Positions 7,101-15,577 of a DNA stretch of 52,212 bases are shown here, one piece after another; positions within the stretch are counted from its first letter, which is position 1; every line of letters starts with the position of its first letter. The notes beneath the pieces were generated by a model that was given only the letters and a program-made list of their open reading frames with translations, was not told where the DNA came from and did not search any database. The translations under genes and the position numbers were made by a program. Origin of the DNA: an uncultured Lachnospiraceae bacterium (GTDB taxonomy: Bacteria; Bacillota; Clostridia; Lachnospirales; Lachnospiraceae); the NCBI GenBank assembly GCA_947570615.1, contig CANOVJ010000023.1:1-52212 (forward strand), in the 5' to 3' direction.

Positions 7101-9305
7101 AAGAATCTCATGGAGATCAACTGCCTTGCATCGAATTTTTCTTATGCCAACGGAATTTTATACCGCAATACCGCAGACGGGAAGGAAATCGTAGAGTGTC
7201 TTGAAAACAGAGGTATGACAAGCGGAGGCACAGGCTCTTACAATGTGGGGCCGGATGAGCTCTCAGGGGTTTCGGCCATCAAACCGGAAGCCTTTGCGGA
7301 CTGTAGGGATATTACCCAGGTGGATCTGTCTACCACTACGATTCCTTACCTGATGGAGGGGAGCTTTAAGAATACTGCCATGAACAGTATTATACTGCCC
7401 GGAGCGCTGAGAAGAATTGAGGAAGATGCGTTCCAGAACGGGGAAGCCAAACGTCTGATGGTCTACTTTAAGGGGAACGGGAACGTAATCATTGTGGATG
7501 ATGCGTTTGCCAATGAGGATCCGACAAAGCAGCAGGAAGTAATTTTCCAGTGCCTGGAAGGAACGATTCCCTATGATTATGCGAAGGATTACGACTATAT
7601 TATTACCAGGAACGACGAGGTATATCAGGAATATGAAGTAGTATTCTGGAATCCTGTAGAATTTCCGTCCAAAGACCATGCGGTGCCTATCGAGGGCTCC
7701 AGACAGATGGTGCGTTCCGGGGAAGCTGCTGTTGCGCCTGATACGGAAGGTCTTAAGTGTAATAATGAAGAGCTGGTATTTGTAGGATGGGATACGGATT
7801 TCTCCAATGTTACAAAGGATCTGGATATTTACGCGACCTACGGTTCTCCTGAGTATACGGTAACCTTCATAGACGGCTTTGACGGTGCGACGCTCAAGAC
7901 AGAAACGGTCAGATATGGCGGTTCGGCGACTCCTCCTGCGGAGGAAGAGCTTCCTGAACATCCCGGGTATATGTTCGTAGGATGGGATAAACCGCATTAT
8001 AACATTACAGCGGACACGACAATCGTGGCTAAATTCGTGGATGCATCCGGTGATATCAATCGGTTTACGGTTTCCTTCTATCTTACCGATGAAGACACCG
8101 AACCCTGGTGGGTTACTCATGCCAGCGATGGCGAGGTGGTGATGGCGCCCATGCCTCCCGCAAGACCGGGATATACCTTCGTGAAATGGTTATGGGCCCC
8201 GGCCTCCTCTGCGACAGGCATAAAGCAGGATACCTCCGTTTATGCCCAGTGGACAACAGGCAGTGGCGGCGGTACGAACCCCAATCCATCCCCCAGCGGT
8301 GGTGGAAACGGTGGGAACAATGGTGGTAATAACGGCGGAAACAATAACGGCAGTCCTTCGCCTTCCAGCTCGAGTTCCCCTTCCGCATCACCCACAGCGA
8401 CGCCCTCCAACGGAAGCGATGTAGTGAAGTATACCGTATCGGTATCCGGCGGAAGCGGAAGCGGAAGCTATCCGGCAGGTGCAGTGGTGGCAATTAACGC
8501 TTACTATATGGGAGAGGGCCAGCAGTTTGACAAGTGGACCTCCTCCACGGCAGGGGTGGGCTTTGCCAATCCCAACGCTTCATCTACGACCTTTACCATG
8601 CCGGCCACCAATGTGGCTGTGACCGCCACCTACAAGACAGGCGGTTCGGGTTCTGCGGCTACAAATACCAGTGGCGGAGGCGGAAACGGCGGCGGTGGAG
8701 GAACTGTCACCGGATCGGCGACCAATAATAACGGTACCACAGTGGATGTAACCAGACCGGGAATTTCCAACACGAATCTGGCGGGTGCGACCGTCAGCGG
8801 AGCCACCGACAATTTCGTTGTCAAGGTGACGGAGGATCAGGCGGCTACCGACGCGGCGACGAGCGCTTTACAGGCGAGATTCGGAGACCTGGGCAGAATC
8901 AAGTATTTCCCGATGGATATCAGTCTCTATGATTCCACAGGGAGGACGAAGATTGCAGATACATCGGGTATTTCCGTAAATCTGACTCTCCCTCTGCCGG
9001 ATGAGCTGATCCAGTACGCCGGAAACAATAAGATGGCGGCGGTTTCAGGGGGAGCGCTGGAGGATCTGAACGCCAGATTTACCACGGTAGGCGGTGTGCC
9101 CTGTATCAATTTTACGGCGACTCACTTTTCACCTTATGTGCTGTATGTGGACACCGCGAACCTGACGGAGGCGACCATCGACGCAACGCCCAAGACAGGC
9201 GACCCGATTCATCCCAAGTGGTTCCTTGCTCTTGGAATGGCATGTATCTCGCTGATTCTGTTCTTCAAGCGCGATAAGGTGGCGGTTAAGACTAAGGCAG
9301 CATAG
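4164..9305 (+). CDS. Giant secreted BspA-type LRR surface protein with TPKTG sorting signal
   Basis: A 1713-residue surface protein. The start is ATG 4164, with AAAAGGAG 10 nt upstream. A basic N-terminus and hydrophobic stretch (about 20-45, ending near SANPS) form a signal peptide. BspA-like LRR_5 repeats occur at about 325-470, 615-670 and 910-1090, with the usual pattern of IxxxAFxxCxxLxxIxxP. At about 1155-1365 are InlB B-repeat/Listeria-Bacteroides domains (FVGWD, TFVKW, YAQW). Gly/Asn/Ser/Pro linkers (1366-1415, 1492-1515) flank another repeat ending in TMPATNVAVTATYK. A C-terminal domain (about 1549-1662) resembles that of the next protein. TPKTG (1675-1679), a hydrophobic helix and a basic tail form a cell-wall sorting signal. 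C. difficile SrtB uses (S/P)PxTG motifs, so the adjacent sortase probably anchors it. A role in adhesion is inferred. Confidence 0.88.
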   Translation: MAKGVTKKKNRKLRRQIRKTIGALLMVSAITVAAVPVPDISANPSVGNGSEKIKVAVTSTEGEVKPADATDGYASVVPYVKDAPTDKDKIIYTSGDGKFKFAFIRNVGAVLLDYQDSQSETTLTIPNQLEAYRSYANNYQDAAYYCLVSSNNELLGYKLQNEPLVDEKTGQLKFMTSGREEFGEIKEIEVLRNQVEPSGDKWIFKYTKKEYGKNDDGSINTAVTIETPAECEAVQMFGERTYPCFYNTRSAWEHFSDEDLYFIPIDKTTGADQYGTWEKAGANTDHWRIRADVAYIGAEKVDTVNSGSGWALGAVRSTMGDGVFRNAFWIRELKIDAVLRGVADYAFYDCSQLNRIEFKAGLESLGNGAFANCQALTEVVMPDCRAIGKDAFYNCTALRRFELPAGTLTHLGDCAFEGCTSLEGVNFHRASGEPVPLQKIGNHTFWGCTALASMEFPNGYFEESPLDIDMFYGCTSLQYIKMPDTDTGANIDFDTHHKDDTASYTRCKDNTWESFRKTVPESFYVEGPVRSDIHTTANNNSLTYKYPNEQLYEKVVYEHDAVKDKNNLDGRSAKVFYQVRVDGNNVGRLEQFGILNYDGTTGADNLSHPDIISIPEKVGTFGISSIEEGSFNNNCDLVKVTIPASVTSIGANAFKGCHELETVIFTDTTQIQSIGADAFRTQETLSGVCKHTLYPGTYGADDKSDIPLSKQDKYAKGDSVPKPKLYFVGTMLDENNNDTETFKYATNGSTSISHRNSDDIWITCHSGWPTNMEVQYNYDPGTQTGESQLVGYPRFADLSGNTTAWATDLPYITKSDDITYYANMIQRAIDFNRGVEVSPAITPEEQAFLAATLNPVIPASIDSIKPGLFSGFDSNGNKIDMEGYYEDKDGNIFDPKGKPADAGYQFNPIVTDTEIKTITINGVKEIEPYTFKNCTGLTGADIIGSEQLGDYAFEDCTQLAGATVGGNLQDTGKRPFKGCKNLMEINCLASNFSYANGILYRNTADGKEIVECLENRGMTSGGTGSYNVGPDELSGVSAIKPEAFADCRDITQVDLSTTTIPYLMEGSFKNTAMNSIILPGALRRIEEDAFQNGEAKRLMVYFKGNGNVIIVDDAFANEDPTKQQEVIFQCLEGTIPYDYAKDYDYIITRNDEVYQEYEVVFWNPVEFPSKDHAVPIEGSRQMVRSGEAAVAPDTEGLKCNNEELVFVGWDTDFSNVTKDLDIYATYGSPEYTVTFIDGFDGATLKTETVRYGGSATPPAEEELPEHPGYMFVGWDKPHYNITADTTIVAKFVDASGDINRFTVSFYLTDEDTEPWWVTHASDGEVVMAPMPPARPGYTFVKWLWAPASSATGIKQDTSVYAQWTTGSGGGTNPNPSPSGGGNGGNNGGNNGGNNNGSPSPSSSSSPSASPTATPSNGSDVVKYTVSVSGGSGSGSYPAGAVVAINAYYMGEGQQFDKWTSSTAGVGFANPNASSTTFTMPATNVAVTATYKTGGSGSAATNTSGGGGNGGGGGTVTGSATNNNGTTVDVTRPGISNTNLAGATVSGATDNFVVKVTEDQAATDAATSALQARFGDLGRIKYFPMDISLYDSTGRTKIADTSGISVNLTLPLPDELIQYAGNNKMAAVSGGALEDLNARFTTVGGVPCINFTATHFSPYVLYVDTANLTEATIDATPKTGDPIHPKWFLALGMACISLILFFKRDKVAVKTKAA

Positions 9306-9314
9306 GAGTTCCCT

Positions 9315-12152
9315 ATGAACAGAAAAATAGCAAAATCCCTGAGTGCGCTACTGCTGATCACAGCGGTGGCGGTCACTCAGGTACCTGTATCAGATGTGGA
9401 AGCAGTAGCGACTGCATCTGATTTTGAAATGGATGGAAATAAACTGCTCAGATATTCAGGCACGGAGGAATTCGTGTCTGTTCCTGACGGGATTAAGGTG
9501 ATCGGGGAGGAAGCCTTCGCCGGAAACGACAGTCTGGTTAAGGTGGAAATCGGCAATCAGGTAAAGTCCATAGGCTACCGGGCCTTTGCGGAGTGCGACA
9601 GTCTGCGGACCATTTCGGTGGGAGACGGCGTGGAGGAAATCGACACGGCGGCTTTCAGCAACGACAAAGAGCTGGTGAACGTGAGCCTGGGAGCGGGGGT
9701 GAAGAGACTGGGAAGCGGGGTCTTCGCAGGAAGCAATCACCTTGAAAGGGTCTCTGTCTCCGATGATAATTCGCATTTTCATTATTCCAACGGTATTTTA
9801 TATGATGCCGATGAGACGAAGGTCTACGCCCTGATGCCGGCCTTTGAAAAGACGGCCTATACGCTTCCTTCCACCGTAAAAGAGATCATGGGGTATGCCT
9901 TCTGGGGAAATCCCTATCTGGAGCGCGTTTCCCTGGGGAGCGGGCTGACACAGGTGCCCGCCTACGCTTTTTCCAACTGTATGAATCTGAAGGAGGTGGA
10001 GATTCCCATGGCGGTCAGGGGAATCGGCGCGAAGGCCTTTGAGGATTGCGTGAATCTGGCTTCGGTTTCTCTGCCGGAGACTCTGACACAGATTCATGAC
10101 ACTGCATTTGACGGATGTCCCAATGTCGAGTTTTCCGCTGCGCCGGGAACCTATGGCGCGGAGTATGCCGCCGCCCGCAAAACCTCCGAGGTGGAGGAGG
10201 TGGAGTATGAGGATGTGCAGGATGCCCAGGTGATCGATGCGGACGTGATTTCTGAGGACGGGGATCAGGGGAAACCGGCAATTTCTCCGGACGGTAATCA
10301 AAACGCCGGAAACGGCCAACCGGTGGAGGCCACACCGTCTCCTGCCGGGGAGGATACGGAGAGTGCTCCGGATGCAGAGCAGGAGGGGAGCGATGAAAGT
10401 GAGACGCCTTCTGCGGTGCCGGAGGTGAAGTCTGAGACGGAAGTCATCAATAATAAGACATTGCTGGGAGAGTCCAGTATCGTGTCGGGCAGGGCCCTTG
10501 TTTTTATCGATAACAGGCAGTCGCGGGTGATCAGTGGAGACGCTGGTGCATCTTCCGGAAAAGTGGATTTGTCCGGCATGGAAAATGCGGTAAATCAGGT
10601 GGGAGCGGCGCTGGCGAATACGACACAGGAGACGCTGGGAAATCTTGTGGCGGACAATGCCCGGAAGGGGAAGGATTTCCCCAAATATACGATTGTGGGC
10701 GACAACAGGATCGCCTCACAGGCCTTTTATCAGGATAAGGGGCTTACTTCCTATGAGATCGGAGAGGGAATCACGCAGATCGGCGAGTTTTCCTTTGCCA
10801 GGTCGGGGCTTACGCAGATAACCATTCCTGACGGTGTGACCAGAATCGGCTACGGCGCTTTTTATCACTGCGACAGTCTCATGGAGGTGTCTATCCCGGA
10901 TTCCGTGACAGAGATCGCGCCTTATGCTTTTGATAAGACTCCCTGGTTTTCAGAACTTGCCAAAGAAACCTTCGGGGTTGTGGGCGACGGGATCCTGATT
11001 TCCTACTCGGGGAGCGAGAGCGTGGTCAATATTCCCACCGGGGTAAAACAGATCGGCCCCGGCGTATTTAAGGAGCATATGGGGATTACGGCGGTAAACC
11101 TTCCGGATACGGTGGAGGTGATCGGGGAGGAGGCCTTTATGAACTGCCGGAATCTGAAGACAGTGAACGGCGGAGAGCATCTGGTGAAGGTGAAGGATCG
11201 GGCCTTTATGAACTGTCCTCTCTCCAGGGTAACTATTCCCGAGACAATGGAGGAGGTAGGACTTGGAGCCTACGCTCTCTCCGGCGGTACGGATACCGTA
11301 GTGTTTATGGGAAGCACGCTGCCAACGCTCACCATGGAGGATACGACAGGCAGGCTTGCCAATGAGGAATACCGCACCTATGCTTTCAGCGGCATTAAAA
11401 ATGCCATTATTATGGAAAGTGCGGGCGATCTGAACGGAACCGTGCTTGAGACAGGCACTTATGGATTCAACGGCATTATTTCCACGGAGACAGGGAGCCG
11501 GTCCATCGATAATCAGTCGGGCGCAGACCTGACGCAGGAGAGCGGCGTTACGCTTCATTTAAACAGCGATGTGATCGAGGAGGGTGTGAATACCTCGGCG
11601 ACGATTCCGGGAAATGAGGACGCTTTTGTTCTGGAGATAACAGATTCTGAGGATGCGGCGGAGAGAATTTCAGCGTCCTACGGCGAACTCTATGGAGGCA
11701 GGACGCCGACGGATCTGATGGCTTTTGATATAACGCTTTATGATGCGTCGGGAAGCATTCCCATCAAAAAGCTTGGCAAGCAGTACATTAATGTGCAGAT
11801 GAAGCTGCCCGGTGGAACTCCCACAGAGAATCTTCATGTGGTCACGCTGGATCAGGACGGCCAGCTCGAGGCAGTGGAGCATCGGATTCTGGAGATGGAG
11901 GACGGAAACTACATCCAGTATACTACCAGCCATTTTTCACCCTACGGGATTTATCAATATACTCCCATGAACGGGCAGGCGGTGGTGACGGACGGAAAGG
12001 CCGTGATCGCGAAGGGCTCCGGAGCCAGGGACGATACGCCGGATACCGGTGATTTTCTCCACCCCAAATGGTTCCTTGCACTGGGACTTCTGGCAGGGGC
12101 GGTGGCGTTGTTCTTTTATAAGGGGAACAAAAAAGGATCGCGGATAGTGTAA
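9315..12152 (+). CDS. Secreted BspA-type LRR surface protein with TPDTG sorting signal
   Basis: A 945-residue paralogue-like partner of the preceding protein. AGGAG (9304-9308) overlaps the upstream stop codon and lies 6 nt before the ATG, so translation is coupled. A signal peptide covers about residues 1-31. LRR_5 repeats fill about 45-280 and 455-650 (for example IKVIGEEAFAGNDSL). An acidic Glu/Pro/Ser-rich linker lies at about 290-375. The domain at about 770-875 (FVLEITDSEDAAER to THFSPYGIYQYT) matches the same-position domain of the upstream protein (FVVKVTEDQAATD to THFSPYVLYVDT), suggesting a shared wall-proximal stalk. The sorting signal is TPDTG (908-912), hydrophobic helix, basic tail. 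HPKWFLALG follows the motif in both proteins. The likely anchor enzyme is the SrtB encoded two genes upstream. Confidence 0.88.
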   Translation: MNRKIAKSLSALLLITAVAVTQVPVSDVEAVATASDFEMDGNKLLRYSGTEEFVSVPDGIKVIGEEAFAGNDSLVKVEIGNQVKSIGYRAFAECDSLRTISVGDGVEEIDTAAFSNDKELVNVSLGAGVKRLGSGVFAGSNHLERVSVSDDNSHFHYSNGILYDADETKVYALMPAFEKTAYTLPSTVKEIMGYAFWGNPYLERVSLGSGLTQVPAYAFSNCMNLKEVEIPMAVRGIGAKAFEDCVNLASVSLPETLTQIHDTAFDGCPNVEFSAAPGTYGAEYAAARKTSEVEEVEYEDVQDAQVIDADVISEDGDQGKPAISPDGNQNAGNGQPVEATPSPAGEDTESAPDAEQEGSDESETPSAVPEVKSETEVINNKTLLGESSIVSGRALVFIDNRQSRVISGDAGASSGKVDLSGMENAVNQVGAALANTTQETLGNLVADNARKGKDFPKYTIVGDNRIASQAFYQDKGLTSYEIGEGITQIGEFSFARSGLTQITIPDGVTRIGYGAFYHCDSLMEVSIPDSVTEIAPYAFDKTPWFSELAKETFGVVGDGILISYSGSESVVNIPTGVKQIGPGVFKEHMGITAVNLPDTVEVIGEEAFMNCRNLKTVNGGEHLVKVKDRAFMNCPLSRVTIPETMEEVGLGAYALSGGTDTVVFMGSTLPTLTMEDTTGRLANEEYRTYAFSGIKNAIIMESAGDLNGTVLETGTYGFNGIISTETGSRSIDNQSGADLTQESGVTLHLNSDVIEEGVNTSATIPGNEDAFVLEITDSEDAAERISASYGELYGGRTPTDLMAFDITLYDASGSIPIKKLGKQYINVQMKLPGGTPTENLHVVTLDQDGQLEAVEHRILEMEDGNYIQYTTSHFSPYGIYQYTPMNGQAVVTDGKAVIAKGSGARDDTPDTGDFLHPKWFLALGLLAGAVALFFYKGNKKGSRIV

Positions 12153-12208
12153 GGCGGCGCATGACCCGTTTAAATCAGTCAGAAAACAGACAACATCACA
12201 ATTTCAGG

Positions 12209-12246
12209 CTCCCGGCATATGATAATTAAAAAGCCGGGAGTTTTTT
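12209..12246 (+). terminator. Terminator of the sortase/LRR operon
   Basis: CTCCCGGC (12209-12216) pairs with GCCGGGAG (12233-12240) across a 16-nt AT-rich loop, followed directly by six T residues. The 3' arm contains GGGAG, which sits 6 nt before the ATG of the subtilase and may double as its ribosome binding site. Confidence 0.85.
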
Positions 12247-13158
12247 ATGCTTCGGGTAAGGCGTCAGGTGGGATGCACCGACGAGCTTGTAAGTTCCTGC
12301 GGGAAGCGCGGTGTAACCATAGCAATGCTGGATACAGGGGTGGCCATCCACCCTGATTTTGATAATAGAATTATTGCGTTTAAGGATTTTGTGAATGAAA
12401 AAAGGAATGTTTATGACGACAGCGGTCATGGAACCCATGTAGCGGGATGTCTGTGCGGGAGCGGTCTGTTATCGGAGGGAAGGTACAGAGGTATCGCGCC
12501 GGCCAGCCGTCTGGTGGTGGGGAAGGTGCTGGATTATAAGGGCGACGGAAATGTGGAGAACATGGCGGCGGGTCTTGAATGGGTTCTTAAGAATATCCGG
12601 GAATATGACATTCGTATTCTGAATATTTCGGTAGGGATGGACGACGGAATCGGTAAGGATAGGATGGAGCAGCTGGTGGAGCTGGTGGATGAAGCCTGGA
12701 ACCGGGGGTTGATCGTGGTCTGTGCCGCCGGCAATATGGGGCCAAAGCCCATGACGATCTCCCCGCTGGCGGCCAGGAAAGAGGTGATTACGGTGGGATG
12801 TCATGAGGGCGGATATTTTGGAGACCAGAAGAATCTCTGCGAGAATTATTCCAGCCGGGGCCCCAGCCCTTACGTCATAAAAAAGCCGGATGTGGTGGCT
12901 CCGGGGACAGATATTGTCTCCTGCAGCGCGCAGATCACCAGAAGAGGACGCTTTTACAGGAACGCCTATGTGAGCAAGAGCGGCACTTCCATGGCCACGC
13001 CGGTGGTCTCAGGGGGGCTTGCCCTGCTTCTTCAGAAATATCCCTTTTACACCAACAGCCAGGCAAAGCAGAAGCTGATGTACACCTCCCGGGATCTGAA
13101 CGAACCCTGGAGCAAGCAGGGGTGGGGGATGGTGCAGATCGACAGGCTGCTGAGTTAA
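12247..13158 (+). CDS. S8-family subtilisin-like serine protease, no signal peptide
   Basis: A 303-residue peptidase consisting only of the catalytic domain. The triad is D29 (AMLDTG), H61 (SGHGTHVAG) and S248 (SGTSMATP), with the oxyanion asparagine N163 (CAAGNMGP). There is no signal peptide, propeptide or C-terminal extension, so a cytoplasmic enzyme like intracellular subtilisins is likely; those usually carry a short inhibitory N-terminal extension, and only about 20 residues precede the first strand here. The ATG follows directly on the T-run of a terminator, and the only ribosome-binding-like sequence (GGGAG) is in the terminator stem. Expression therefore probably depends on readthrough or a start inside the hairpin. 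No promoter of its own was recognised. Confidence 0.88.
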   Translation: MLRVRRQVGCTDELVSSCGKRGVTIAMLDTGVAIHPDFDNRIIAFKDFVNEKRNVYDDSGHGTHVAGCLCGSGLLSEGRYRGIAPASRLVVGKVLDYKGDGNVENMAAGLEWVLKNIREYDIRILNISVGMDDGIGKDRMEQLVELVDEAWNRGLIVVCAAGNMGPKPMTISPLAARKEVITVGCHEGGYFGDQKNLCENYSSRGPSPYVIKKPDVVAPGTDIVSCSAQITRRGRFYRNAYVSKSGTSMATPVVSGGLALLLQKYPFYTNSQAKQKLMYTSRDLNEPWSKQGWGMVQIDRLLS

Positions 13159-13184
13159 AAATCAGATTTTTACGCTGCAGAGGG

Positions 13185-13216
13185 TGCAGAGCTTTCGGCG
13201 GGCTCTGCATCTTTTT
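13185..13216 (+). terminator. Terminator after the subtilase
   Basis: TGCAGAGC (13185-13192) pairs with GCTCTGCA (13202-13209), 9-nt loop, followed by TCTTTTT. Confidence 0.85.
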
Positions 13217-13231
13217 ACAATATGCTGGCTT

Positions 13232-13251
13232 GCGAAGCGTGCTGTCCGTTG
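13232..13251 (+). repeat. Dispersed 20-bp repeat, copy 2
   Basis: GCGAAGCGTGCTGTCCGTTG, 19 of 20 bases identical to 411-430. It lies between the subtilase terminator and the citrate synthase promoter. Confidence 0.5.
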
Positions 13252-13283
13252 TTTAGATACGCCGTAATATATGAAAGAAAGGA

Positions 13284-13312
13284 TTGACAGAAAAACTCTT
13301 ATTGTATACAAT
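13284..13312 (+). promoter_or_regulatory. Sigma-A promoter with overlapping GntR-type operator
   Basis: TTGACA (13284-13289) and TACAAT (13307-13312) are spaced by exactly 17 bp. The perfect palindrome ATTGTATACAAT (13301-13312) covers the -10. FadR/FCD-type GntR regulators typically bind short palindromes with a GTATAC-like centre, and such a regulator is the second gene of this operon, so negative autoregulation is likely (inference). Confidence 0.85.
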
Positions 13313-13414
13313 TATACATGGCTTTAACCAGATATGAAAATTTTTTCAGATATGTGTGGGAACGGAGCGGACTTCCGGTCTGCGGTTCCCGGGCCATGGG
13401 AGGAGGAGATCGCA

Positions 13415-14839
13415 GTGGCGGAAGAAAACAGATATTTTACCAACAGGCCGGTATCGCTTAACACAAAGAATAACCTGCTGGAGATAGAGGAGCATATGTA
13501 CATACTGGACGATGTGGCTAAGCCCAATGTGTTCAGGAATATGTTCCCCTACTCGGAGGTGCCCAAAATCCCTTTTAACGACAGGATCGTGCCCCATAAT
13601 ATGCCGAGGCAGATCTGGATCACGGACACCACGTTCCGGGACGGACAGCAGTCCAGAGCGCCTTATTCCACGGAGCAGATCGTTACGATCTATGATTATC
13701 TCCACCGTCTGGGAGGGCCAAACGGCATGATTCGGGCCAGCGAGTTTTTTCTGTACAGCAAAAAGGACAGGGACGCGGTCTGCAAATGCATGGAGCGGGG
13801 CTATGAGTTTCCCGAGGTGACGAGCTGGATCCGGGCCAGCAAGCAGGACTTTAAGCTGGTGAAGGAGCTTGGCATGAAGGAGACAGGTATTCTGGTGAGC
13901 TGTTCCGACTATCATATTTTCCTGAAGCTGAAAATGACCAGGCGGCAGGCTGTGGAGCATTATTTAAGTGTCGTCAGGGACTGCCTGGAGGAAGGGATCA
14001 GCGTCAGGTGCCATCTGGAGGATATCACCCGGGCGGATATTTACGGATATGTGGTTCCCTTCTGCCTTGAGCTGATGAAGCTGATGGAAGAGTACCGGAT
14101 CCCCATCAAGGTACGGGCCTGCGATACCATGGGTTATGGGGTGAATTATCCTGGCGCGGTAATTCCCAGGAGCGTGCAGGGAATCATTTACGCGATTCAC
14201 ACCCATGCGGGCGTACCTCATGAGCTCATAGAATGGCATGGCCACAATGATTTTTACAAGTCGGTGGTGAACTCCACCACGGCCTGGCTCTACGGATGTT
14301 CGGGAGTCAACACCTCCCTGTTTGGCATCGGCGAGCGCACCGGAAATACACCTTTAGAGGCCATGGTGTTTGAGTACGCGCAGCTCAAGGGCGATTTAAA
14401 CGGCATGGATACCACGGTGATCACGGAGCTGGCGGAGTATTACGAGAAGGAGATCGGCTATCATATTCCGGAGAGAACGCCTTTTGTGGGCAGGAATTTC
14501 AATGTCACCCGGGCGGGGATCCATGCGGACGGTCTTCTGAAAAACGAGGAGATCTACAACATTTTCGACACGGAGAAATTCCTCAACAGGCCGGTTCTGT
14601 GTGCGGTTTCCAATACCTCCGGGCTGGCGGGTATCGCTCACTGGATCAATACTTATTATAAGCTGACGGGAGAGGATCAGCTCGACAAGACCAGCCCCCT
14701 TGTGTCAGAGCTCAAAAAGTGGGTGGATGAGCAGTACGAGGATGGCCGCGTGACGGTTCTCACAGACCAGGAGCTGGTACAGAAAATTTCCGAGATTTGC
14801 GGAAAAATCGGTATAGATAAGGATGTATTTGTATCATGA
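13415..14839 (+). CDS. Probable citrate (Re)-synthase, homocitrate/isopropylmalate synthase family
   Basis: A 474-residue DRE-TIM metallolyase that condenses acetyl-CoA with a 2-oxoacid. TDTTFRDGQQ carries the catalytic Arg and metal Asp, and EWHGHNDF carries the metal-binding HxH. It lacks the LeuA C-terminal regulatory domain. The genes for a regulator and isocitrate dehydrogenase follow directly, which favours oxaloacetate as substrate, as for the Re-citrate synthase of Clostridium kluyveri and relatives; homocitrate synthase remains possible. These proteins are sometimes misnamed histone-lysine methyltransferases. I chose GTG 13415 because AGGAGG (13401-13406) lies 8 nt upstream; an ATG at 13334 has no ribosome binding site and lies about 15 nt after the expected transcription start. 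The 3' end overlaps the next gene by ATGA. Confidence 0.78.
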   Translation: MAEENRYFTNRPVSLNTKNNLLEIEEHMYILDDVAKPNVFRNMFPYSEVPKIPFNDRIVPHNMPRQIWITDTTFRDGQQSRAPYSTEQIVTIYDYLHRLGGPNGMIRASEFFLYSKKDRDAVCKCMERGYEFPEVTSWIRASKQDFKLVKELGMKETGILVSCSDYHIFLKLKMTRRQAVEHYLSVVRDCLEEGISVRCHLEDITRADIYGYVVPFCLELMKLMEEYRIPIKVRACDTMGYGVNYPGAVIPRSVQGIIYAIHTHAGVPHELIEWHGHNDFYKSVVNSTTAWLYGCSGVNTSLFGIGERTGNTPLEAMVFEYAQLKGDLNGMDTTVITELAEYYEKEIGYHIPERTPFVGRNFNVTRAGIHADGLLKNEEIYNIFDTEKFLNRPVLCAVSNTSGLAGIAHWINTYYKLTGEDQLDKTSPLVSELKKWVDEQYEDGRVTVLTDQELVQKISEICGKIGIDKDVFVS

Positions 14840-15537
14840 GCAGTTATGATGTAAAAAGGGAAGTTTCAGACCGGTACTCTCTGCGGGGACGGGTGTTCCA
14901 CCGTCTGCGGGAGGATATTCTGAACGGAAAATATAAGGAGCATGAGGAGCTTAAGGAGGTTGCCATCGGCGAGGAGCTGGGAGTCAGCCGCACGCCGGTC
15001 AGGGAAGCCTTCCGGCAGCTTGAGCTGGAGGGACTGATTCAGATTGTTCCAAACAAGGGCGCTTATGTGACGGGAATCACCGCCAGGGATGTGAAGGATA
15101 TTTATATGATACGCTCGTCTCTGGAGGGGATGTGCGCCCGCCTTGCCACGGAGCAGATTACGCCGGAGCAGCTCGAGGAACTGGAGGAAAATGTCTATCT
15201 CGCCAGCTTTCATGCATCTAAGGGGCATATGGAGCAGATGGCGGAGCTGGACAACCGTTTCCATCATATTCTCTATGAGGCCTGTAACTCTAAAATGCTG
15301 GAGAATCTTTTGCAGGATTTCCATCAGTATGTGATACGGATCCGCAAAAGAACCCTCTCCACGAAGGAGAGAGGAATCGCCTCCAACGAGGAGCACCGGG
15401 GAATTATGGAGGCGATCAAGGCGGGAAATCCGAAGGAGGCGGAGCGGCTTGCCACCCTCCACATGGAAAATGCCTATGACAATATTGTAAAAAGCGGGTT
15501 ATATGATATATTTGAAGCAGAGGAAAAGCAGCAATAG
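14836..15537 (+). CDS. GntR-family transcriptional regulator, FCD (FadR-type) domain
   Basis: A 233-residue DNA-binding regulator. The winged helix-turn-helix is at about 14-80 (LREDILNGKYKEHEELKE, then LGVSRTPVREAFRQLELEGL, which is strongly diagnostic). The all-helical FCD effector domain is at about 85-220, with metal-ligand candidates in ELDNRFHHIL, NEEHRGIMEAI and LATLHMENA, as in FCD proteins that bind carboxylates through a metal. It overlaps the citrate synthase stop (ATGA) and precedes isocitrate dehydrogenase by 40 nt. The palindrome ATTGTATACAAT over the operon promoter is the likely operator. The effector may be citrate, 2-oxoglutarate or a related acid (inference). Confidence 0.9.
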   Translation: MSSYDVKREVSDRYSLRGRVFHRLREDILNGKYKEHEELKEVAIGEELGVSRTPVREAFRQLELEGLIQIVPNKGAYVTGITARDVKDIYMIRSSLEGMCARLATEQITPEQLEELEENVYLASFHASKGHMEQMAELDNRFHHILYEACNSKMLENLLQDFHQYVIRIRKRTLSTKERGIASNEEHRGIMEAIKAGNPKEAERLATLHMENAYDNIVKSGLYDIFEAEEKQQ

Positions 15538-15577
15538 CAGCTGCAACGGCAGCGAAGAACAGGAGGTATGACTGAAA

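Noticed and set aside
8270-8420. Possible repeat array in Gly/Asn-rich sequence
   Set aside because: Codon-level repeats of a low-complexity protein linker, not a CRISPR or DNA element.
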